From assembly GCA_022316685.1 (NCBI GenBank), contig JAKJHU010000039.1:2108001-2172000 (forward strand): a stretch of 64,000 bases of DNA, written 5' to 3'. The notes beneath the pieces are model-generated. The model searched no databases. It was not told the DNA's origin and saw only the letters and a program-made list of their open reading frames with translations. Origin of the DNA: Progne subis subis. Lineage: Eukaryota; Chordata; Aves; Passeriformes; Hirundinidae. Below are positions 46,301 through 58,300 of the stretch, in pieces (the stretch's first letter is position 1; the number at the start of each line of letters is the position of its first letter). The position numbers and the translations under genes were made by a program.

Positions 46301-49300
46301 TGTCCTTTCCCTTCAGTACATCACTACACATATTTGTGGGAGTACCTGTGCTTGACAAAACTACTTATTATTTACACCAACAGCTATTTTACATTTAAGT
46401 ATGAGGAACACAAAATTTGTACAGATGCCAGCAGGACTGACACCAGTCCAATAGATAGTATCTGCAAAGTGAAGAGTCACAGCCTTCAGAAAATGATCAA
46501 ATACATTTTTCTTTAACCTATCCCATGAGATCAATAGAGTGAACAGACCACCCCAAAACAGCAAGGACAGTCATTCAGTTATTTTACTATGAGAATAAAG
46601 GCCTCTTCCTGATTTTTAAAGGACTTTGGGGTTCCCACTCACCTCTCTTCTGCTTTCAAACTCATATTCAAACTTTTACCCTGTGGAAAGAGAGAACATA
46701 TGTTGAAATTGATAGCAATTACACAGGTGGAACTACAAAATGGAAGTTATTACATCGACAGAGTCACCGTTTACTATGCAGAACAGCTCCTCACCCACAA
46801 AACAACATCTCTGGAACACCTTTCTTGCATCTATTTCAGACATTTTTATCAGTCTCTGCACAAAGCAAAAACATACTCAGAGAGCAATGTGAAAGAAATT
46901 ATTGCTTCTACAAATGTCTTGCTTTTTCCCTCCTCTGATATATTTCTTTCACACCTTGAAAACAGCTTTTTCTTCACTAAGCGATGAACTTTATACTTCA
47001 TTTTCCAAGACGCAACTATGAAAGCATATTTGGAACAATTGCACTAAGTAATCTCATTACTTCATTCTAGACATCCAAGAGAACAGCACTCCTGAGAATT
47101 ACATGTTGCCTAACTTTCCAAACACCTAGAGGCAATGGAGGAAAAGGTTATTTCATGCACATTAAAGCAAGAGCAAAATACTGACATTACCTCTCCCAAA
47201 GAAATGATTCTATCAACTTTTTCTCCAATAGGAAGGGAATTAACTGGTACAGTCCCCAATCCCAGAACTGTAGTATGCTTTTCAACATCAGGGTTCACGC
47301 CATCCTAATAAAAAACAATCTTACTTGAGATTCACAGAAAAAAAGTTTTAAAAAATATGACTTTCATATGCTTAAACAGCAAGCAATTCTTAATATCACT
47401 ATAGCTGAATATTTACCAAAAGTACAAGGTTTTTCAAGGACATCCTGCTTTCTGCTTGCCAGGTCTTTGCAGGGTTATTTCTTTCGCTCAAATAGTTTCT
47501 TTGTTGTTGTTATTGTTTGGTTTAGTTTTAGGGTTTTTTTGTATTGGGTTTTTTTTCAACTAAAAAATCTTCAAGTATAAAGTTTGCCCTACAAAGGTTT
47601 GTGTTCTGGCATTTGTCAGAAAATGCACAAACTTCCATTCCATCTTCCAAGCAAGATTTGGAAAAGATACTAAAAAAAGGCAGCAGCATTAGACATACAT
47701 AAAAAATACCACAAAATAAGAAATAAGATGATCGCCTTAGGGACATGTGGCAGTATGTAATTTTAAAAAAAACTTCAAAAGCAGAGCAAATTAAAACTTG
47801 CCAGGAAACATTTGAGGTTTCTGCCACGTAGCAAATGGCAAGATCTCTTAATACAGAGCTGTATTAAGAGCAGATTCCTAAATGTGAAGAGGCATATTAA
47901 AAACCCCTCATATCAGAGGGTCACACAGACCTACAGAGCCTCTGGGTGGGCTGGAGCCCACACACCAAGCACAGGGCTCAGACCTCAGGAGGAGACTGCA
48001 CCTTAGAGAAAAAGAGGCTGTCACCCTTCTCACACCAAGAACTGAAGTCAGACCAGGAACTACCCACAGACTTCTCAGGTGTCTTCTGACCAATAACTGC
48101 TGTCCTGAGTCCAGCGTCCCTCTAAGCTCACTGTCCTCCTCCTCCTAACAGGGGCAAATAACACGCATTAAGGTATGGTGCAAGCAACACGACAATGTTC
48201 CTGGCACCCTCCTCCATCTGGTAAGAGAGAAAAGGTCAGACAGAAGACTTGTGTGGTCTACGGCACTTGTTGAAAGAGCATGCTACCAGAGTGTTTGGCT
48301 GAGCTTTACCACCTGGGGCAATCTCCACAGCTGACCTTTTCTGTTTGCCTGGCTCTGAGTTTTTGACCATCCAAGTCCAGGTCTCTCTCTTCAGCTCATG
48401 TTTGCTGCCTAACAAACCCCCTGGCAAAACTGTTTTTCCAAATGCTTCTTTGTGTCCTCTTCTCCACAGCTGCCTCTGGAGCAGTCAAGGCCACCATTTG
48501 CAATCATGCCACACAACTGCTTGTGGGGATAAAAAACATCATAGAGTAATGAGTTTCTTTGGTCTCATTCTTGGAGAAGGAATATTCAGTCACTACATGG
48601 GTACCTGGAGAAACTGCCAAGTAAAAGACAGAGCTAAATAAACCTCTGCAACTGATCTACAAGTTTCTAATAGAAAAGAGTTCCTATAAAGTGTACACTC
48701 TTAAGGTAATTTCACCTCCTTACACAATCTCAAAGATCCGATGCAGTCTGACATTTTTAAAGCAACAACAAAAAAATGGTAGCGTGTAAAAAAAAAATAG
48801 AGAAAAATTATCTCTCTCTAAGCTTTGTGGAATCAGCTTGGATGCTTACCTGTAGGACAGATATTGTTTGCTCCAACTCCACTTGCAGTTCTGGACACAT
48901 TTCTTTATCCACATGAAAGACAAACGAGGTTCCATAATCCTTCTCATTGTCTGGTGGCCAAGGAATAGAAAACTGCTTTTGATATGCCCCTGGGACAGAC
49001 ACCTTAACCTCACAGCACCCTGTGCATTAGAAAAAGAAGTTTAGACACAGGGGCCATTTGTTGAAAATCAAGTACTTACTAAACGTAGCTGAGACCATGA
49101 AAACACAAGCAAAAACTCTATTGTGTGGCGACCAGTTGAAAATACCCAGTATTATTAATTATTGAAAAAAACCCCAAAATTTACTTTAAAAGTCTATTCT
49201 GTAGTCAATAAATTAAAATGCACTGTATAGACAGAGAATCAAGTCTCCCCTCTCTCTCAAGGAACAAACATGTTGAAGAGAAGCCCTGACTAGAACTCTC

Positions 49301-52300
49301 CAGGCAGCCCTACCTTGCTGTTTCTCTTTCGTGTTTTCCTCTTTGTTGACAGTGCCTTGCAGACACAAGCAAGGATGAACCTGTGAAAAAAAAAAACCAA
49401 CAGCTCTAGTCATAAAATTTTTAGTTCACTTCTTTGTTGAAGTTTAATTCACCTACTATATTAGTTGTAGGTTCACAGTTACGAATTGTCAAAAAAACCT
49501 ATTAGGCATTGTTTTGTTATTTCAAATAAAGACCAAGTTTTGTTTCAGTAGGACAGTGTTATTAGCTCTTGTTTCAAAAAAAAACCAACACCCTTTCTGT
49601 TCCAAGAACTGGGATTTTTTTTAAACCAGTACTTCACAGTTACAAGTTATCAGCACCTGGATTTTTCTGCTTTTTTTTAACCTTTTTTAAATGTACGTAT
49701 GAGTACCTACTCAGAACCTTAGGTTTTAAGAGCCAAGCAAGCACCTCATAAATATCTGTCCCAGTTTGTCTATGTCCTCATGAAATTTATGTCTCTCAAA
49801 CCATTCAGCCATCAGCTTACCCTCTAGGACAGTAGATGAGAGATTGATTTGGACACAATTGCCCTAAAAGATAAGAAACTAGCCTACTGCTTGAATTAAG
49901 ACTGACTTGCTAAAGGAAATTGGAACACAAAAGGTTCCTTCCTGTGAAATAGTTTTCAGCACTGTGCTATTAAATGCCACCAATTTTTCATGGGGAAAAA
50001 AATAAAACATTAAAACACTTCATTTCAACCATTATCCTCTCCTCAAAAAAAAAAAAAAAACCATGACTCCAGTCCCTTTTCTTTCAAGGGAGGAAAGAGG
50101 CAGTAACACTTATTTTTCATGTATAACACACTGATTTTCTTAGACTGATTAACCCTAAAGAATAGGGAGTGATCCCCTACTTAGTAATGGCATTGATAAA
50201 AGCTTAGAAATAATGTGTGTTAAGAAGAGGGACTCTTCTGGACAGCATCTAGTCTAGAAAACACAGTACAATCTTCAAGATTCACTTGTCTGCTAAAGAC
50301 ATTTTTTACAATTTTTATAGCAACCTTACAGGGAAAAAAACCAAACAAACATACAAACAAATGAAAACCTAAAAAAACAAAACAAAAAAACCCACCCAAA
50401 TAAACAAACAAACAAAACTCCCCCAAAACTGAAGCTTTCTGTAAGTTGGCATCAAGTTTAAAAATTGAAGATTTTTAAATCAACAAATTGAAAAAGAGAG
50501 GCAGATCTTGGAGAGAATAGGAGCTCTTAGGAAGCAGGACTGTAATACTCAACATTCCTTCTCCTCTTGCTACTAAAATCTTCTTTTCAGGAGTGAATCA
50601 CAACACACATGTGATTCTGACTTCCATGTACTCACCACAAGGACTCCATTGGTCAATACTTCTGTAGGGGCATCTGAGCTGCCAAAGCAAGAGATTTACT
50701 GTAAGTGATGACTGGTCTTAATTTTGCTTCATCCTGCTTTACAAACTAATTGGCTGAATAAGCAGTGGGGGGAAAAGGTCCTGAGAGGGGGAAATCCAGA
50801 GAAACACCAAGTATATTTCCCTTCACAAAAATAATGGGGTCTTGGAAAAATTGAAGAAAAAAAAAATTGTCTGCAAATATAAGAATGTGCTATAAGATCT
50901 CCCCATCTCAGTTATTTTGATGACCTAGAGAAAAGCTCAACTTAGACTATCAGATAGATAAAGTACACATTTGCATATTTTGCAAGGTCAGCTGAAAACT
51001 TTCCACTCCTAAATAACTAATCCATGAAGTGCTCAGTTACTTCTCATGAAGTCCAGCAAATTTTTTCTTCTTTGGTACCCCAAAAATTTTGGTGACTAGA
51101 GTATAAAGGATAATTTTGGTCAGCCATTAGTGAATCAACTCAATCACCACAGAGAACTATAACTGTATTATCCTTTTTATGAGGAAGACTATCCTCGCAC
51201 AAAAAAAGCAAGTGACAACATATGTGCAGAGCAAAAATTCATTCAGCTCTTCACGTAAGACTCACCACTTCTCCAAGAAAAACTCTACATCCAGCTCTTC
51301 ATTGGCCTTTGAAAATAAAAGTTGGATATTGGTGATCCTTGATCCTGAACACATAATTAAGAGACATCTTTCCAAGAGATTAAGTTTTTCTCCTGTTACA
51401 TAAGATAGATTAACTTCCTGTTAAAATAACTAGGTTTATTCCTTTTATAAAAGCTCCAGTTAATTTTTGAAATGGTTAAATGTAGCCTTCAGCCTTAAAT
51501 ATTCCTCTTCTCCTGGACATGTCCTATAAGACCAGACATATCTACATTTGAAGACACAAGGGCACAGAAGTGAGAGTTGTCTCTCAGATCCATTACTCTG
51601 TTAAGGAGAGGAAAAAACCTCCTATGGCTCAAAAACCACTGCAACATCATCTCTGCAACAGCTTCTACATGAGGCTTTGGGCTTCTTGCCATTTCTTATT
51701 TCAGCAGCTTGCACTCTTAGCTCTTTGCTGTCTTTGTTCTCTACAGACTTTGTTCCAGCCAGTCTTTTCTCCTCCCAAAACATACAGTAAATATTTGGTA
51801 CCAGAACAAACACAGCTTTTAAAGTAACAAAGTAGAAGTTGATTTGGGTAATTTTCTTTGCTGAAGTTGAAATTTCAAGTCTCTTAACTATAGACCAAGA
51901 TGACTTAAGCATTCAGCAAATGGATAGAGCTAGTGGGAACACTGGAATTACAAAGCCTCTTTCCATGATCATAAATGGTTTGGAGTGCCTCTGGCACTGC
52001 TCAACACCTCCCTGTGAACTGCACACCAGTTAGTCTGCTTCTGACACCAACAGTACCCAATTTCTCAAGAAAACACATCATTAGCTCACCTTTAATCCAC
52101 ACCTATTGTAGCAATGTGTTTGTGGCATTACAAAATAGATCAGTCTGCTGATGTGGCTTTTACCCACGTAAAACAGGCTGCTGTGTAAGTCCACAAACAA
52201 GTAAACCTGTTTGAGAGCAGCTGATCACCAGTATCATCCACATAAAGCAGAGATTAAACACACTGAACATAATCCAGAGAAAATAAGCTTCTCTTAGGCT

Positions 52301-55300
52301 TTTGAATTATTCTATATAGCGGTAACCTTTGCAGCAATAAACTTGTTTTTTGCAAACTGATGATGACAAACTAAATAAGACAGTGCCCACAAAGATTACT
52401 GATTGCAAATGCCTTTCATTTTAAAACCAATGTATGTTCCTCTAAGTCTCATGAAAAACTAATTCTATTTAAAGATGTTTTAACATCTCTGAAAGACAGC
52501 GGTAATCCCAAATTTTATTTAGCTGGAACACCCCAAAGAATGTGGAAAACACACAAAGCTACTAGAGAACTTGGACACATCTCAGCTGAGAGTGAAAGCA
52601 AACGTGCTGTCATCACCAGTTGACTGATTTTCCCCTTCTGGCTTCTCCCAGAGACAAACCCACCAGCAGCACTGCCAGATGGGCGCCGTGAGGAGCTGCA
52701 GCCACGCCCGGCTGAGCCCGCACTCACCTCGGCGTTCAGCCTGAAGGTGCGCAGCAGGGGCTGGCCCGGCCTCATGCCCCCCAGGTCGAAGACAACAGAG
52801 GTGAGCTCATCGCTGACAAGGACATCCTTATCATAGAGGGTCAGCTCCAGAATGTTCTAACAGCGAACACAAACAGACGGCTAAAGATGAAGGGGCAGAA
52901 ACGCTGACAAACCTGCGTAGCCGTATACAACAGGACACTTCCTGCATTAATCAATACCCTTCCCCAATCCTAAGGAAAATTCAGTATTTCCAGCAGGGCG
53001 TACAGCACAGTTAAGCAAAATATTCTCCTAGGTGACACCACCCAGCTAAAGTATTTTCTCAGCTTCCTGACTAAAGGGAGGTCCCAGCTAAACTCACGCT
53101 ACAGTACTCTCTGCCAGCTCCAGGCACAGATTTGCCCAAGGAAGCAATAACCATTTCCACTCTTTCATGATGATTTAGTCCAGGATGTTATAGGGACCAA
53201 TCACTGCCTCAAGATGGTAAATTCAAGAGAAACTGAAATAGATACAGTGAGGACATACGGCACCCAAATAATAGCAACTAGTTCTCAAGGAGACACGACT
53301 GAACTCAGAATTTTGCTGGCAGTCTCCAGCAGTAACCAGGCTGAGCTGTCATGAGGCTGGAGGGAAAGAAAAAGATCCCACATTTTAAAGTTTAGCTTTC
53401 AATTTTCTTACCAGTCAAGTGAATTACCATTCCACATTTGTCACCAACCACTGTGGAAAGGTACTCCAGTGAGGGGGACTGTTTCTTTATAATAGGCACC
53501 TCATTCCTGCCTGGGATGTTATTCAAAGCAATAGTGCTCCACTAAAACTGATCTTTTAAAGTAGTTTCCTTCCCCCTACCATTAGTGTCTATTTTGAGAA
53601 TGAATGCTGACAATCTGAAGGCTTTATTAAATACTGTATTAGGTCCTACACAGATAGTAGATGTACAGTCTCTATCCAAGAGTTTGAATTTAGTTTTCTC
53701 AATCATCAGAACTGATGGTAAAACTCGACTGAATCAACTATAGGGCAGTGAGTAGAAACTTAGATCCTGTGAAAGAAGAAGCAAACATCAAATAGAAACT
53801 TGCTTAATCAAGGAATTTCCTTGAAATCCATCAGGTAGTGCTGTAACTTCCCTTTCCTGAGATGCATCATAAGGATGGTTATGGAAAATTCTAGCTGCAA
53901 TTTACATGAAAGAGGCATTGACCACAGCAGTTTGTATCACTGGACACGCACAGTACAGCTTTTTGTACCCCTGAAGACAACTGACACCTTACAAGCAACA
54001 CTGGTTTTGAGGGTAATAAAGAACCCTTAGATTTGAATGAAGCATCAAAAGCAAGCCAGTACAAAAATACAAGTAGTCCAATCTAGCTCCACACAGTGTC
54101 CTTACCTTGACAGCACTATGGATTCGATACTGGAAAGTTTCATTCCATTCTGGGTTCTCAGAGTTGTCAACAACCTGAGTTCGAGAGACACTGGGAGACG
54201 CAGTGGGCAGATTTAGTTCCACATAGCAGTCTGCCTTGGACACTACAGCAGTGAGTGAGAGAGAGGCATCAGAAAAACTTTATTCAAACATACTCTTTCA
54301 CATGAGCTACTCATTTTCTAGATCTCTTTGCATCATAAAAAAGTTCAAATTTGAAGGCTGGGCTCCTAAAGCAAAAGCCTTTAATGAAATAAATGTCTTT
54401 AAACAGAAGCAAAATGAGTATTAGGTGCCTATATTTCCTTTTTCTGGTTCAACAAAATCATAAAGCCCTTTATTAAAAAGGTTACTATTTAAAAATGAGG
54501 AAGTTCAACTTTTAAAAAGATTACTGCTGATACCAAGCCTATTGCCTCTCGTCCTATCACTGAGCACCACTAAAAGAGCCTAAGCCTATTGAAGCCCAAG
54601 GAGACAACATCCACCACTGCCATACCCTTGGTTTAGTCTGGCCAGGAGCTGGGCTGTTTCCCTTCCCTGAAAATAAATTATTCTCTCAGAGTCCTTTTGT
54701 GTTCCATTTAGGGCCCCTTCAACAATGCAAATACAGGGACCATTCTTCACTCCAGCTGAATAGATAGGCCATAGAAAAGAACTCCTCACAATGTGATGCT
54801 AGCCCTCAGCTTCTCATGAGGCTTTTCTGTTCCCTGAACAGCTATTTGGTTATTTCAAGTAGTTCGATGCTGGAAGCCAGATATAAACTTAAGGCAGACT
54901 ACCTTACTTGATTTAATCTAAAGTGATTTAATCTAAATTAATTTTAAAGATCCAAATGCCCCTAACAGCCCTGAGACCTTTACACAGGTGTGTAAATGGA
55001 AGGGAATATATACCATGCTATTAAAACCCAGGATCAGATAAAAAGCAGTTTATCTTGGAATCAGTCAACCACCTACTTGCTTTAAAGTATGCAATGGCAA
55101 ACAAACATCAGCTACATGAAATAAAGCAATATTACAACTGAGAAAATAAACATTTGAATGCTAGAATTAAAGATTTCTGCTTCCAGGTTCAGGAAGACTG
55201 TTCAGCAGGAGCAAGGGTGAAACTTGCTATAACCAGAAGGCTGAATCCAGAGAAAGGAATACAGAATGGGCCACAGTTGAACAGGTAAAGGAGCAGGGAA

Positions 55301-58300
55301 GTAAAACATCACCAGGATGTAACTTGATCTTATTCTGCAAAGTAAGAACAGTTGCAGCTGCTTAATCTGCAGACTGGCCTCACATAAAGCTTTTGAAATA
55401 TATATAATATACTTAACATTTATATATATAATGCTTCACAAGAGAAGCTTTTGTTGAGACATAAAGGCAATGCAGTATGTGTAGGCAAGAGGCTCCCTTA
55501 ACAATGCTCTCTGTGCTAGAGGTATGCACTAAGGAACCAACATGTTTTCAGAATGCCTTGAGAGTAAATACTTACACACATCTGTACCCTTGATGTTTCT
55601 GGCTCGGAGGACTTTGACTGTTAGGTTGTAGAAAGGGTGCTTTTCCCACTGAAAAGAAAGAAACAAGCCCAGCATGTAGCTCAATTGCAATGCCTGTTCT
55701 GTAAGCACTAGTATTAGAGAAATGGATCAGAACCAGCCAGCCCAAAATAAGCTATTAATGAATCAGTTTGGGAACACACACAGCAATTTCAGTGTCCTGA
55801 AGGACTAAAGGAACCTAGAAGGAAACTCAATTCCCTTTTGGCAATGCAATGAGTGACGTCTTAGGCTAACTCCTCATGGACTTAAGAAAATAAGTCCCTT
55901 ATTTAGGGATTCCTCTAATTACAGGTCAGTTTTTAATTGCTTTGTTAGCACATTCTTGCTGAGAGAGAAACAGATGCTAAAGCTGCTCAAACACTTACAC
56001 TCACAACAGCTAGTTTAAGAGTACTGGCCAAGGGCGCACGAATGCTTGAGAAAAAGCAGACATGGCAAGAATCTTAAAGAGCAGGGTCTAAAGACATAAA
56101 AGGCACACGCTGTTTACAATGAGAAAAAACCCAAAATGCTTGTCAAAACACTTCATGACAGTTTGAGTTAGAAAAGACAAAACTTAAATCAATTTTTATT
56201 CTGGACTATTAACCAGTATCAGCATTCTAAACATGCATGTCAGCTTACAAGCACAGATAAAAATGTAATCCTTACTCGTGAAAGCTTCTGGGAGACTATT
56301 TTTGGAAACTAATATTAGTGTCTAAATGCCAGGATGTGAAGTGGAAAAAAAAAAAAAGTGTGACTAGATCCTAGAATATCATGAAGGAGAACTGGGGGGA
56401 GGGCAGGGGACAAGAAAGAACAGCTTGAGGCGATTTAGTACAGAGACTGCACAGAAGTAATTGTAAAAGGCTCAGGAACAGAACCAGATTCTGTCTCATT
56501 TTCATCAGTTAGGACACAATCCTGGCCAGCTAAGAATTTTCCTATTCTTAAATCACATTTTCAAAATGCTTTTCACAAATGGTCATTACTTATCATTCAC
56601 AATTTTCAACATGGTTGGCTTGAGACCAGAGTTTCATTTTAGATACACTGAGTATTCACTTACAATTAAATACTGCAGATTGTCAAATGAGACACTGGAA
56701 GAGGTTGCCCAGAGAAGCTGTGAATGCCCCATTCCTGGAAGCATTCAAGGCCAGGCAGGAGATTTAAGAAACCTGGTCTAGTGGAAGGCCCATGACAGGG
56801 GGGTTGGAACAAGATCACCTTTAAGGTCCCTTCCAACACAAACCGTTTTTTAATTCTATGATTCTTGAAATATTATATAAAAATGCAAAGCCTACATATC
56901 ACTGACTGGGATTTCACAGAAACCAGTGAATCCTGAATTGTTAAACTCTTCTTGAATGCTCCTTATCTGATAAATGGAATTATACTATGTTTGTTAAGCA
57001 GTCACATGCTTGGTGAGTTTTCCTTATTTTTCATCTCTTGGAGATACTTGCCTGCTTTTGCAAAACAGGATTTGAACAACACAATAAAACCAAGGCATAC
57101 ACAATATACTGGACGTTTTTGTATTAAGCAATCACCATCCATCCTGACCAACAAGCAAAGAGCAAAAACTACATGAGTCATCTAAGATTTCTCACATGCA
57201 GGTATTAAACTAAATCTGTGCAAATAAACTCCAGTTATACTGTTACTAATCTTAAAAACACTTTTTTGCAGAAATGACCTGTTGAAGCTACTCATTCCTT
57301 TGTTTCTGTGAACAAGACGTGCCCTCACAGCGAATTTCACCATGACTTCCACCCTTCAGATGGTAGTTTCTTTCCTCTTTAAACCTTTCCTAATCACCTT
57401 TCTTTTTTCAATCCCTGACACTAGTTTCTCAGGCAAAGGCTGACCACCTTTCTACTTCATCAAGTTGGGGAATAGATTATAGAGAGAAATTCAAGATTGT
57501 GTACGCTATTCTCACCAACTTCCTAAAGCTGCTCTAGCTCTTCTGTCTGTTGAGACATGAAGCAACATGATCACACCCCCATGGCTGTGAAATCAATCTT
57601 CACTCATACAGCATGGCTGTCGCCTGGAACTCAGACACTACTGGAGCAAGCACAGAGCACCATGAAGGTTAGCCTATGCTTCTTTTATTGCACACCATCG
57701 GTAAAAAATGTACTTAACGTGCTCAAAAGAAAGTTCTTTCCAAAGGTCTCTAACACCTTTAATTTGCAGCCAGTCATTACACAGCTGAGGATACATTTTC
57801 CACACCCAGATCATAATTTAAGGGCACATAACTCAACAGAAATTTCACTGTGCTCCCAAGCCTGTGCAATCAGTTATTCCAGAACCTCCTCATATGCCTT
57901 TTGTACTTATCTTTTAGCAAAGGCACAGCAAGGTCATAGCATGCTGCCACGTGAGCTTGCAGAGTAATGAGGCATGGGAGTATCAGATATGCCCTATCTG
58001 AATAATCAGGGAAAAGGTGGGCAAGAAATCCGTATGGGAAATGGGCAAAAAATACTGATGATAGCTCTGTCTGTACCACTATACATGACAGCACACCAAT
58101 GTGACTGACACAAGCAGCTAACTTCTGCTTTGCATTTTAATAATTTTTCAGAATCCCTGCTTTTCCAGAGCTCAGGAGTGCCTGAAGCAAAGAAAGAAAA
58201 GCCCCCTTTAAATCCTAAAATGAGGGTACAAGGCTGAATTTTCACATACTTAGCTTTGCAAACAACTGGCTGTACCTTTCATCTAAACTGAAGGTACTGA

